From: Anaerotignum propionicum DSM 1682
GTDB lineage: Bacteria; Bacillota; Clostridia; Lachnospirales; Anaerotignaceae
Direction of reading: 5' to 3'
Assembly (NCBI RefSeq): GCF_001561955.1
Contig: NZ_CP014223.1
Location: forward strand, 1,116,001 to 1,180,000
Length of the DNA: 64,000 bases
This document shows, in pieces, positions 42,139 through 50,638 of this stretch. Position numbers and translations under genes: made by a program. Position 1 is the first letter of the stretch. The number at the start of each line of letters is the position of its first letter. A model generated the notes under the pieces. It saw only the letters and a program-made list of their open reading frames with translations, did not search any database and was not told where the DNA came from.

Positions 42139-43966
42139 TTATGAAATGGAAGAGAGCACGCAGAACGGTATGGATGATGCATTTTTTGGCGTTGCTGCAC
42201 CAGATCACCCCAAAAAGACTTTGAAGCGGCTGTGGATGTCTGTTAACAATCAGCATAAGAGGCTGGGAGTCGTTCTGGTTTCTGTTTTGTTTTATACCTT
42301 TCTGTCCGTTGTTGCTCCCTTGTACAGCGCTTATATCGTAGATCTGATGTGGAGCAAGATCAAGGATGCCTTTGCCAACGGTTTGGTGTTTTCTATTACG
42401 TGGGCAGATGGAGGCCGCGACATTTTCTTTTTGCTGCTTATCTATCTGGTGACAGGATTTTTTTACGTCCTCCAGTCCTTTCTTATGGCAAGCTTTGCGG
42501 AAAATCTGAGTTTCAGGTTGCGCAATGAAATCAGTAGCAAGCTGAATAGGCTGCCCTTGTCCTATTTCGACCTGAATAAGCCCGGGGCGATTTTAAGCCG
42601 GATGACAAACGATTTGGATAAAATGTCCGAAGCTTTCCAGACTGGTATCCTAAGGCTCTTTACTTCGATAGGCATGATTTTTGGTTCATTGGTTATGATG
42701 TTCCGATTCAATATTTTGTTGACAGTGGTTTTCCTGCTGTTCATGGGTATCTCTCTGCTAGCTACAAAGGCTGTTTCGGGGAAAACCCTGAAATTCGCAT
42801 TAAGACGGCAGGAGTGTGTCAGCGAGGTAACAGCAATGGTGGAAGAAAACTTCAGCGGACGTATGATTATTAAAGCATTCAATCAGGAGCAGAACAGTTC
42901 CCAGCGTATGCATAAAGCAACACGGGATTTGGCAGAAGCTTCTCAAAAAGCGGATTTTATGATTAATGCCATTAATCCTGGAATTCGTTTTATTAACCGC
43001 TTGGGGCAAATTGTAATTGCAGTCCTTGGTGGCAATATGCTTTTGAATGGCACGATGAGTATCGGCGTGTTTCAGGCATTTTTCCAATATGTCAATCAAT
43101 CGGCGGAGCCACTAACGGAACTTGCTTTTATGGTAAACTCCATGCAGTCCTCACTGGCATCTTTGGAGCGCGTTTATGCACTGCTTGATGAGGAGGAGAT
43201 TTCCTCTGAACCTGCTTTGCCAGATATTATTAAACGGGCTGAGGGATATGTGGATTTTTCTCATGTGCGTTTTGGTTATACACCGGAAAAAGTATTGATG
43301 CAAGATGTAAGCTTTTCGGCTAAACCGGGACAGAAAATTGCCATTGTCGGAAGCACTGGAGCAGGTAAGACAACGCTCATTAATCTTCTTATGCGGTTTT
43401 ATGAATTAAACGGTGGGCAGATTCTGCTGGATGGAAAAGATATTCACACGCTGACCTATGCAAATCTGCGGAATAATTTTGGTATGGTGTTGCAGGATAC
43501 TTGGCTGTTTGAGGGAACCATCGCTGAGAATATAGCCTATGGCAAACCAAATGCCACAAGGGAGGAAATCGTAGCGGCGGCAAAAGCGGCACGGGTAGAC
43601 TTCTTTGTCCGCACTATGCCCCATGGTTATGATACAGTTCTCAGCAACGACGGGGAAAATTTATCCATCGGACAGCGGCAGCTTTTAACCATTGCCAGAG
43701 TATTTCTCTGTGACCCAGCAGTGCTGATTCTTGATGAAGCAACCTCCAGTGTAGATACTCACACGGAAATTGAGATTGGAAAAGCCATGGGTAAGCTGAT
43801 GAAAAAACGCACCAGTTTTGTAATTGCTCACCGTCTTTCCACAGTTGTTGATGCCGATATAATTTTGCTTATGCAAAATGGTAATATTGTCGAGCAGGGC
43901 GGTCACAACACATTATTAAAGGCTGGCGGAGCCTATGCGGAGCTCTATAACAGCCAGTTTGCTTGA
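42131..43966 (+). CDS. Heterodimeric ABC exporter half, canonical ATP site
   Basis: A 611-residue half-transporter with a GTG start behind GGGGAGG. A longer N-terminal cytosolic stretch (about 35 residues) precedes six membrane helices. The ATPase part has Walker A 'VGSTGAGKTT', a full Walker B 'VLILDEATSSVDT' and switch His in 'FVIAHRLST', but its signature is 'LSIGQRQ', a variant of LSGGQ. Together with the Asp-type Walker B of its partner, this predicts one active and one degenerate ATP site. It is the last gene of the MarR operon. Confidence 0.9.
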   Translation: MADYEMEESTQNGMDDAFFGVAAPDHPKKTLKRLWMSVNNQHKRLGVVLVSVLFYTFLSVVAPLYSAYIVDLMWSKIKDAFANGLVFSITWADGGRDIFFLLLIYLVTGFFYVLQSFLMASFAENLSFRLRNEISSKLNRLPLSYFDLNKPGAILSRMTNDLDKMSEAFQTGILRLFTSIGMIFGSLVMMFRFNILLTVVFLLFMGISLLATKAVSGKTLKFALRRQECVSEVTAMVEENFSGRMIIKAFNQEQNSSQRMHKATRDLAEASQKADFMINAINPGIRFINRLGQIVIAVLGGNMLLNGTMSIGVFQAFFQYVNQSAEPLTELAFMVNSMQSSLASLERVYALLDEEEISSEPALPDIIKRAEGYVDFSHVRFGYTPEKVLMQDVSFSAKPGQKIAIVGSTGAGKTTLINLLMRFYELNGGQILLDGKDIHTLTYANLRNNFGMVLQDTWLFEGTIAENIAYGKPNATREEIVAAAKAARVDFFVRTMPHGYDTVLSNDGENLSIGQRQLLTIARVFLCDPAVLILDEATSSVDTHTEIEIGKAMGKLMKKRTSFVIAHRLSTVVDADIILLMQNGNIVEQGGHNTLLKAGGAYAELYNSQFA

Positions 43967-44214
43967 TGATAATAAATAATAGCAGTCTATAATCTTTGAG
44001 CAAGCAAACTTTTGTTTTCTTATCAAATTAAGTTCAATCTTTTATTGCTAAACAATGAAACGATGTTTAAAAGCTCAGATGTCGTTATATACACCGTTAG
44101 AGACAAAGTATATTTTCTTACCCATTTTTTAAGTTCATTCAAAGTGTATTGTGTATGTTAGATAAGTCCGGAGGAGTATCAAGGTAATGTAATGAATAAA
44201 AAATCAGATATTTC
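43967..44214. other. Spacer with no gene seen
   Basis: AT-rich sequence beyond the exporter genes, up to a strong bidirectional hairpin. No coding or regulatory feature is supported. Confidence 0.4.
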
Positions 44215-44255
44215 AAACGAACAAGACCTCGCCTAACGGAGTGGTCTTGTTCGTT
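44215..44255. terminator. Bidirectional terminator
   Basis: A 14-base perfect stem (AAACGAACAAGACC with GGTCTTGTTCGTTT) around a 13-base loop, T-rich on both sides. It separates the MarR-ABC operon from the minus-strand genes that follow. Confidence 0.85.
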
Positions 44256-44292
44256 TATATCCATAAATTATTCTGACAATTTTTTAATGAAC

Positions 44293-44484
44293 TTATAAGA
44301 AAACTTCCCTGCTTGATAATACATCTATATAGCCATTTGGGTGGATTGCTTTTACTTCAAACCTCTCACAAAGAATAAAATATGGAGACAAATGTAAACT
44401 ATATTTTAGCAACGCCGTTAGCTTTTTCTTTACTGAAATCCGAAATCGTTTATAAAAGTGTCCTATGATTTTTGTTTTTATCAT
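44293..44484 (-). CDS. Small basic protein, uncertain
   Basis: A 63-residue frame with a GAGGG ribosome binding site seven bases before the ATG. The product is basic and hydrophobic ('MIKTKIIGHFYKRFRISVKKK', then 'YFILCERFEVKAIHPNGYIDVLSSREVF'). It lies downstream of the GHKL kinase on the same strand. There is no family match that I recognise. It could be a small real gene or a chance frame. Confidence 0.35.
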   Translation of the reverse strand: MIKTKIIGHFYKRFRISVKKKLTALLKYSLHLSPYFILCERFEVKAIHPNGYIDVLSSREVFL

Positions 44485-44629
44485 AGAAGACCCTCTTTTT
44501 TATTTTCCGGAGTTTTTTCATTTCTATATCATTTCGTTGAATACTTCAATTATATATTCTCTTTAAGATTGAAAGATACCTCTGGGCGGTTGGCTATTAA
44601 ATTTATCTACATTGAGCCATCAACTTCAT

Positions 44630-45910
44630 TTATGCAGTGGCTTGAAAGATAAACCATCCATCCTTGATTGAAAACTGAAATACACCGCCATGCTTTTCTA
44701 CGATATGAACCATACTCTTTGTACCAAAGCCATGCCCCTGCTTTTTTGACACAGGCAGTCCCTGATGAAAAATGGGTTCAGTCTGATAGTTGTTGCGGAT
44801 GTCAATGCACAGCTTGTTATTTTTGGAGTACACACGAAGGCGGATGATGCGGTTACTTTTGTCAGGAAGTTGTTTTGTAGCATGTATGGCATTTTCCAAG
44901 GCATTTGATAAGAGGGAACAGAGCTCGGTGTCGCTAAATGCAAGGGTGTCAGGAAGCCTCGCCTCAACTGAAAGCTGAATTTCCCCTTGTTTTGCTTTTG
45001 TTGCGAAAGCGGATAAAATTAAATTAACGGTCTCATTTTCGCAAAAGCGTGTGGGTGTAATGGCATCTATATCGGATTGGGCTATCCGTAAATACTCATT
45101 GATTTCCTCTATGCGTGCCTCGGATGCCAGTCCCTGCAAAAGAGAGAAATGGTGGCGCATATCATGTCGGTAGGCTGCGGCATTTTGCTGCATCTGCCAT
45201 AGGGAGGCAAACTCTGACTGTGCCAGTCGAAACTGGGTATCCAGCATATCCCGCTCTCTTTGGAGGGTAGCCTGTTTTTGTGTTTCGGCACAATAAAGGA
45301 TGACAAACACAAAATAGAACACAGATACTGTGGAAGGCATGAACTGTACTGCCCATTTTGTTCCGCGGTAAAGCACATCGGTATAGATGGTGGTAGTATA
45401 GTCGAAGAGATAGTAAAAAAGGGGTACCCCGCCCAAAAATAAGCAGGATTTAGTCGATATCTCCATAAGCTGTCGAACAGACTCAGCCACATATCTTTTC
45501 AGAAAATAATAGGATAAAAACACAGCCGCAATATAAGAAATGTGGTCTGCAAGGCTACTTCTTAAGGCGGCTCCTGCAAGGAAACCAATCCAACGGGGTG
45601 CCTGACAGCACAAGTAGCCGGAAAGCATGCTGACGGCGGATACAAGCCACGGACGCTTATAGTATAGGGAGAATATCACTATCAATGGCAGGTGAATAAT
45701 CAATGGATACAGCTTTGATGTCAAATCCAAGCCCAAGAGCCACCAACTGACCGTTTGAACGAATAGAAAAATAACACAGAGTAAACCAATAATAATCCGG
45801 TTTTTTCCCGTATGTTCTATTCCTGCAAAGAGGATTGTCACAGCAACACCAAAGAGCAGTGAAAATCCAAATCGCAAAAGTCCTACAACCGTAACAATCA
45901 TTTTAATCAA
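44630..45910 (-). CDS. GHKL-type sensor histidine kinase (AgrC-like)
   Basis: A 426-residue kinase. Six or so membrane segments fill residues 1-210. The linker holds a His in 'AAAYRHDMRHHFSLLQGLASEARIEEINEYL', the DHp helix of the AgrC/CitA type. The ATPase part has 'LLSNALENAIHAT' (N box) and 'GHGFGTKSMVHIVEKHGG' (G box). It ends with the usual short strand pair. It is encoded 15 bases downstream of the LytTR regulator, forming a peptide- or envelope-sensing two-component system of quorum-like type, though no AgrD-like peptide gene was found nearby. Confidence 0.88.
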   Translation of the reverse strand: MIKMIVTVVGLLRFGFSLLFGVAVTILFAGIEHTGKNRIIIGLLCVIFLFVQTVSWWLLGLDLTSKLYPLIIHLPLIVIFSLYYKRPWLVSAVSMLSGYLCCQAPRWIGFLAGAALRSSLADHISYIAAVFLSYYFLKRYVAESVRQLMEISTKSCLFLGGVPLFYYLFDYTTTIYTDVLYRGTKWAVQFMPSTVSVFYFVFVILYCAETQKQATLQRERDMLDTQFRLAQSEFASLWQMQQNAAAYRHDMRHHFSLLQGLASEARIEEINEYLRIAQSDIDAITPTRFCENETVNLILSAFATKAKQGEIQLSVEARLPDTLAFSDTELCSLLSNALENAIHATKQLPDKSNRIIRLRVYSKNNKLCIDIRNNYQTEPIFHQGLPVSKKQGHGFGTKSMVHIVEKHGGVFQFSIKDGWFIFQATA

Positions 45911-45925
45911 ACTCCCTTCTTTTGC

Positions 45926-46651
45926 TTATTCCCCATCCATTTGATAATTCAAATACTGCACCTTTATCTCCTTTGCTCTGCCCTGTGCAATGGGGACTGC
46001 GGATAGGGTTTGTAAGGTTATCCGATGATTTTCAATGGTATCCACATACTGCATGTTTACAAGATAAGAGCGATGCGGTTTGATAAAACACCCATATTTC
46101 AGGAGCGTATCGCAAACTGATGAAAACGGTTCCGTGCATTCGATTACCTTGCCGGAACGTAGGTGATATAAAACATTTCTGCCAATGACTTCGGCAAAAG
46201 TTAAATTAGAAATCATTATCCTTTGAATGCCCTCGTTACTCTTAACAATAATCGCATCCTCATCCTTTTTCGCTTTGATCTGTTCCATCACCTCGTCAAA
46301 GCTGAAGAACAGTTTTTCTTTTGAGATTGGCTTAAGTATGTAGTTTATAGCTTTCACTGAATAGCTTTCCAAGGCAAACTCAGGGGAGGAAGTAAAGAAA
46401 AGAATGGGTGCAGTTTTATCAAAAGTACGAATCTCTTTTGCTACATCAATACCTGTAAAGCCGGGCATAATAATATCCAAGCAATATATATCAAACCGCT
46501 TTCCTTTTTCTAAGGCGGAAGCCAGCTCAAATCCATTTGAAAAGACGGCATACTCGCAACTGAAATTTTTTGATGCTCGGTATAGGTTGATGAGTTGAAC
46601 CATATTGGATAGCTCATCAATATTGTCATCGCAGACGGCGATTTGAAGCAT
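45926..46651 (-). CDS. LytTR-family response regulator
   Basis: A 241-residue regulator. The receiver domain (1-125) has 'AVCDDN', phosphorylation site Asp59 in 'IYCLDIIMPGFTG', and Lys in 'NYILKPISK'. The C-terminal LytTR DNA-binding domain (about 140-235) has 'IMISNLTFAEVIGRNVLYHLRSGKVIE', 'FIKPHRSYLVNMQYVDTI' and 'RITLQTLSAVPIAQGRAKEIK'. It is first in a two-gene minus-strand unit with the kinase and is divergent from the LemA/DUF2207 operon, with matching direct repeats between them. Confidence 0.9.
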   Translation of the reverse strand: MLQIAVCDDNIDELSNMVQLINLYRASKNFSCEYAVFSNGFELASALEKGKRFDIYCLDIIMPGFTGIDVAKEIRTFDKTAPILFFTSSPEFALESYSVKAINYILKPISKEKLFFSFDEVMEQIKAKKDEDAIIVKSNEGIQRIMISNLTFAEVIGRNVLYHLRSGKVIECTEPFSSVCDTLLKYGCFIKPHRSYLVNMQYVDTIENHRITLQTLSAVPIAQGRAKEIKVQYLNYQMDGE

Positions 46652-46717
46652 GTATATTCCTCCTTTTAGTTATTCTTTTTATGATAATTTTACCATAGGA
46701 ATTGAATTTCTGAAACT

Positions 46718-46748
46718 ATGTTTCATGTCGAAAAAAACATGTTTCGTG
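46718..46748. promoter_or_regulatory. Direct repeats in divergent LytTR promoter region
   Basis: ATGTTTCATG (46718-46727) and ATGTTTCGTG (46739-46748) are direct repeats with a 21-base period, two helix turns, the spacing used by LytTR regulators. They lie upstream of the + strand -35 box at 46766, fitting activation of that operon. The repeats match the GTT core but not the whole LytTR consensus. Confidence 0.55.
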
Positions 46749-46765
46749 CAGGAAATCTTTTTACA

Positions 46766-46794
46766 TTGAAGTTTTTTGATAATTTAAGTATAAG
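46766..46794 (+). promoter_or_regulatory. Promoter of secreted protein-LemA-DUF2207 operon
   Basis: TTGAAG (46766-46771) and TATAAG (46789-46794), 17 bases apart, 50 bases before the start codon at 46844. The weak -35 fits a promoter that needs an activator bound to the direct repeats just upstream. Confidence 0.6.
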
Positions 46795-46843
46795 AAAAGG
46801 GGTTTTATTTCATTCAAACAGAAATTGAATTGGAGGAAAAATA

Positions 46844-47244
46844 ATGAAAAAGAGATTTACGTGCATTCTGCTTACCCTTGCATGATACTAGCTCTACTGC
46901 CGATGATAGCGATGGCGGCACCTCCCATAACGGAATCGGATACAAGCATTGGGGATGTCACTCAGGATTTTATGGTTGAATCCTTGGGAAATACCTATTC
47001 AAACATCGAGGTGTTGGCCTTTGATAACCCAGCGAATATTGCAGGAGTGGATTCTGTATCTTGTTTATACACGGGTGACGGCAATACAAACGGGCAGAAT
47101 AAAACTGTTTGTCAAATTATTTTGTACTTCACCGTAGACGGTCAGAATTGCGAGCAACATATTGTTTTTACTTTTAACACCGGATCGAATTCCTCCCGTG
47201 AAGCGAATTTTGTAGATATTCTCGAGAGCATTTCATTGGAGTAA
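46844..47244 (+). pseudogene. Small exported protein, frame broken inside signal peptide
   Basis: A GGAGG ribosome binding site leads to an ATG at 46844 coding 'MKKRFTCILLTLA' and then a stop. The rest lies in the neighbouring frame: 'CMILALLPMIAMAAPPITESDTSIGDVTQDF...' to 47244, about 130 residues in all. Joined, they give a classic signal peptide with an AMA-A cleavage site and a beta-rich exported domain that I do not recognise. The shift fits loss of one base, or of one unit of a GCAT repeat, near 46880. A TTG at 46825 lies in the downstream frame but before the ribosome binding site. It heads the LemA/DUF2207 operon. Confidence 0.55.
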
Positions 47245-47324
47245 AAACCTAAACAACAAAATGGGCAGAGGGGCAAAATAGGAGTCTGTCGTCCGTTTAT
47301 AAATTAACAAGGAGGAAACGTATT

Positions 47325-47879
47325 ATGTTACCAACTATCATTATAATAATCGCAATTATTGGGGTGATTATTTTATGGATCATCTCTACACAGCGCAAAC
47401 TTGTAATGCTTGATGAGAATATCAGCAATGCCATGAGTCAGATTGGAGTGCAGTTGTCAAGCCGCTTCGATGCGCTAACAGCTCTTTTGGATTTGACAAA
47501 GGGCTATGCCAAGCACGAAAGTGAAACGCTGATTAAAACGATTCAATCAAGAAGAAGTGTGATTACAGCTAAATCCACACCCGATGATGTGCAGCGTCAA
47601 GAGGGTATTATTTCAGAAGCATTAGGCAGGATTGCTATGGTAACAGAGCAGTATCCTGAATTGAAGGCAAACGAAACCTATATCAAAACCATGGATGCAG
47701 TGCAAACTTTTGAAAACATGGTGCGTACCAGCCGTCTGATTTATAACGATAGTGTGACAAAGCTGAACCGTGAAATCCGAATGTTTCCGGTCTCTATGAT
47801 TGCCACAATGCTGGGCTTTCGACAGAGAGAGTATCTTGTGGAGCAGGCTGATAAGGCGAATATGCCAAGTATGAAATGA
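47325..47879 (+). CDS. LemA family protein
   Basis: A 184-residue protein with AAGGAGG before the ATG. A single N-terminal membrane helix (about 3-22) is followed by the LemA helical bundle ('RKLVMLDENISNAMSQIGVQLSSRFDALTALLDLTKGYAKHESETL' ... 'YPELKANETYIKTMDAVQTFENMVRTSRLIYNDSVTKLNREIRMFPVSMIATMLGFR'). LemA proteins have no proven function; many pair with DUF2207 or TPM-domain membrane proteins, as here. The stop overlaps an in-frame ATG of the next gene by the ATGA pattern. Confidence 0.92.
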   Translation: MLPTIIIIIAIIGVIILWIISTQRKLVMLDENISNAMSQIGVQLSSRFDALTALLDLTKGYAKHESETLIKTIQSRRSVITAKSTPDDVQRQEGIISEALGRIAMVTEQYPELKANETYIKTMDAVQTFENMVRTSRLIYNDSVTKLNREIRMFPVSMIATMLGFRQREYLVEQADKANMPSMK

Positions 47880-47887
47880 GGTGCCTT

Positions 47888-49582
47888 ATGAGAAAAAAAA
47901 TAAATAGTTTCATTATATTCCTTGTCCTGCTATTTGTACCCCAGCTTCCCGTACTTGGTGCAAATCAAGTGAATACCATAGAGATTCAGGCTATCATTCA
48001 AGAAGATGGTTCTATGAATGTTACGCAGAACTGGGAAGGTCGCTTTAATGAGGGCACGGAGATATACATTCCCATGAATGCCCCTGATTATCTGACCATT
48101 CATAATCTTGTAGTTTCAGATGAAAACGGCAGCTATGAGACTGTGAATGATTGGAACATCAATTGGAACTTTGAAGAAAAGGCGAAAAAATGTGGCATCC
48201 ATCCTACCGATAGCGGTTATGAAATCTGCTTCGGCATCAGCCAATATGGTCAAAACCGCTATGCCATTGAATACAAGCTGGATAATGTTGTGGGTGGATA
48301 TTCCGATATGGACGGGGTTAATTTCCGTTTTGTTAACGATGGAATGAATACCACTCCTACCGATGTAAAGGTGGAAATACGCCTTGCCGACGGCACACCT
48401 ATCGCGGATGAAATTGCCGATGTATGGGGGTTTGGATTCCCAGGACAGGTAGGTTTCGAGAATGGAAGTATCCTTGCCTATACAAACAATCCTATCTCTA
48501 AAGAAAACCATGTGACGGTAATGTTTGCTTTGAATAAAGGTATTCTGACACCCTCTCGACAGGAAGAGGGCACCTTTGAAGAAGTAAAGCAAACCGCCTT
48601 TGAAGGCAGTGATTACGATAATATTGACTCTAATGGAAAAGAGGTATCAATCATCACGGCAATGGTCACAATGCTGCTCTCTTTAGGAGTTCCTATAGGG
48701 CTGATTGTCTGGATTCACAGGATAAAAAAGAAAAGAGCGGAAAGAAAACTAAAAAAATTCTCGGAAGAGTTTGGCTATTTTAGAGATATTCCCAATGATG
48801 GTAATCTCAATGCCACTTATGCCTTGGGAAAATTGTTTGACATGTGTGAAGATGGCTCGATTCTTGCCACAGGCATGCTGAGGTTGATGCAATTAGGGTG
48901 TCTGTCTCCAGTAGAAACACAGGATATAGGCTTTATGGGTAAGACTAAAGAAACGGTCAACCTACGGCTTATGGGTAGCCAACACGATAAAATGAACGAG
49001 TATGACGAGTACCTGTATACAATATTGGAAGGTGCAGCTGGTTCAGATGCTATTTTGCAGGAAAGAGAGCTGGAACGCTTCGCAAGTCAAAATGACGAGT
49101 TACTCCGTGCCTACATGCAGAAATGCGATAGTGCGGGCAGAACGTATTTGAGTCAAAAGCACTGTTTGAAACGCTGGAGTATTCCTGCCAAGCTCACTGA
49201 CTTGACGCCAGCTGGTGAACAGGAGCTGGGTGAATTGATGGGACTGAAACGGTATCTAGCTGATTTTTCATTGATTGCAGAACGTGGTGTTAAGGAAATA
49301 CCCATTTGGCGAGAGCTTCTCACCTATGCCATGCTGTTTGGTATTGCTGATCAGGTAGCGGAGCAAATGAGAGAGTTGTATCCTGAGCTTTCTCCTCAGC
49401 TGAATGATTACACACAAAGCATGTCTACAGTGTATGCCTATCACTATTTGCTTTATAGAAATATGATACATGCCGAACAACAGAGGGAACAAGAGAAACG
49501 CAGTGGAGGCGGAGGTGGATTTGCTTCTTTTGGCGGAGGCGGAGGCTTCATTGGCGGAGGATCTGGCGGCGGAACAAGATAA
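47888..49582 (+). CDS. DUF2207 membrane protein
   Basis: About 564 residues from the ATG at 47888 (an ATG 12 bases upstream overlaps the LemA stop). The order is: signal peptide ('SFIIFLVLLFVPQLPVLG'), exported DUF2207 domain ('IEIQAIIQEDGSMNVTQNWEGRF' ... 'VTVMFALNKGILTP', to about 230), a membrane helix near 265 ('ITAMVTMLLSLGVPIGLIVWIH'), and a cytosolic part of about 290 residues ending in a run of Gly with 'GGGGGFASFGGGGGF'. The Gly-rich end is a hallmark of this family. With LemA it probably forms an envelope complex under LytTR control. Confidence 0.88.
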   Translation: MRKKINSFIIFLVLLFVPQLPVLGANQVNTIEIQAIIQEDGSMNVTQNWEGRFNEGTEIYIPMNAPDYLTIHNLVVSDENGSYETVNDWNINWNFEEKAKKCGIHPTDSGYEICFGISQYGQNRYAIEYKLDNVVGGYSDMDGVNFRFVNDGMNTTPTDVKVEIRLADGTPIADEIADVWGFGFPGQVGFENGSILAYTNNPISKENHVTVMFALNKGILTPSRQEEGTFEEVKQTAFEGSDYDNIDSNGKEVSIITAMVTMLLSLGVPIGLIVWIHRIKKKRAERKLKKFSEEFGYFRDIPNDGNLNATYALGKLFDMCEDGSILATGMLRLMQLGCLSPVETQDIGFMGKTKETVNLRLMGSQHDKMNEYDEYLYTILEGAAGSDAILQERELERFASQNDELLRAYMQKCDSAGRTYLSQKHCLKRWSIPAKLTDLTPAGEQELGELMGLKRYLADFSLIAERGVKEIPIWRELLTYAMLFGIADQVAEQMRELYPELSPQLNDYTQSMSTVYAYHYLLYRNMIHAEQQREQEKRSGGGGGFASFGGGGGFIGGGSGGGTR

Positions 49583-49730
49583 TAGAACAGAGAAAGACGT
49601 ATTGGATTCATTTTTCGCAAAATTTATTACTGATACTGGTTATGTTCCACTTATAACAATGGAGAAACAGATGCATACTTCGTTATAAGGAATAAGTTAT
49701 GGCTCTATTTTAAAATCATCCGGCTGCAAA
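49583..49730. other. Spacer before terminator
   Basis: Short spacer after the DUF2207 gene; no additional gene is supported. Confidence 0.4.
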
Positions 49731-49782
49731 AAAACTGCAAAGAGCCTGCTCTCCATTCTGGGGCAGGCTCTTTGCAGTTTTA
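49731..49782 (+). terminator. Terminator after DUF2207 gene
   Basis: An 18-base stem (AAACTGCAAAGAGCCTGC with GCAGGCTCTTTGCAGTTT) around TCTCCATTCTGGG, followed by T. It is the strongest hairpin of the window. Confidence 0.85.
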
Positions 49783-49955
49783 GTTGAAATGTATAGTACT
49801 TTAGTGATGAGCTTATTTCTTTCAACTTTCTTAGCATCGTAACCCAAATGAAGTATTCATGTTGAAATAATTTTTCATTTGATATAAAATGCTTATGAAG
49901 AATATGTAAAAAATAGTATTAGTATAAAAGTGCTAATGGACAGGTTGGTATTATA

Positions 49956-50633
49956 ATGAAATATAAGATATTAGTCGTTGAAGACGATTCCATCATTTCC
50001 GCAGAGATACAAAAACATTTGATAGCATGGGGGTTTGAAGTTCAGACTGTCTGTGATTTTGAAGCTGTTTTTTCACAATTTGCCATGTTTGAACCACATT
50101 TGGTGATATTGGATATTTCATTGCCTTTTTATAATGGATATTATTGGTGTACTGAAATTCGTAAAGTTTCTAAAATCCCAATTATATTTCTATCCTCTAC
50201 CAGTGATAATATGAATATTATTATGGCAATGAATATGGGAGGTGACGATTTTGTTGCAAAACCATTTGATTTAGCAGTATTATCAGCCAAGGTTCAGGCA
50301 ATGATTCGCCGAGCATATTCCTTTCAAGGAAATTCCCATATCCTAGAGCATAAAGGGGTCATACTGAATTTATCAAATGCATCTCTGGAGGTAAGTGGAG
50401 AAAAAGTAGAACTTACAAAAAATGAACTTAGAATACTACAGATATTGTTTGAACATAAGGGAGAGACGGTATCCAGAGAAGCGATTATGAAGCACCTTTG
50501 GGATGGGGATTGCTTTATTGACGATAATACACTGGCAGTTAATCTTACAAGACTTAGAAAAAAGCTAGAAGGAATTTCACTCAATGATTTCATTACTACA
50601 AAAAAGGGTATAGGGTACATGTTGGAGGATTAA
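49956..50633 (+). CDS. BceR-like OmpR-family response regulator
   Basis: A 225-residue regulator. Receiver: 'VVEDDS' at 7-12, phosphorylation site Asp53 in 'VILDISLPFYNGYYWCTEIRK', 'IFLSSTSD', Lys in 'DFVAKPFD'. The winged helix has 'LEVSGEKVELTKNELRILQILFEHKGETVSREAIMKHLWDG' and 'IDDNTLAVNLTRLRKKL'. The wording 'NGYYWCTEIRK...P(I)IFLSS' is typical of the BceR group. It is followed within six bases by a BceS-like kinase and then an ABC pair, making a bacitracin/peptide-sensing module. Confidence 0.88.
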   Translation: MKYKILVVEDDSIISAEIQKHLIAWGFEVQTVCDFEAVFSQFAMFEPHLVILDISLPFYNGYYWCTEIRKVSKIPIIFLSSTSDNMNIIMAMNMGGDDFVAKPFDLAVLSAKVQAMIRRAYSFQGNSHILEHKGVILNLSNASLEVSGEKVELTKNELRILQILFEHKGETVSREAIMKHLWDGDCFIDDNTLAVNLTRLRKKLEGISLNDFITTKKGIGYMLED

Positions 50634-50638
50634 CATTC

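Noticed and set aside
46825..46843. TTG start giving one intact frame for the exported protein
   Set aside because: It precedes the GGAGG ribosome binding site and would place a long charged stretch before the signal peptide; the ATG at 46844 in the other frame fits better.
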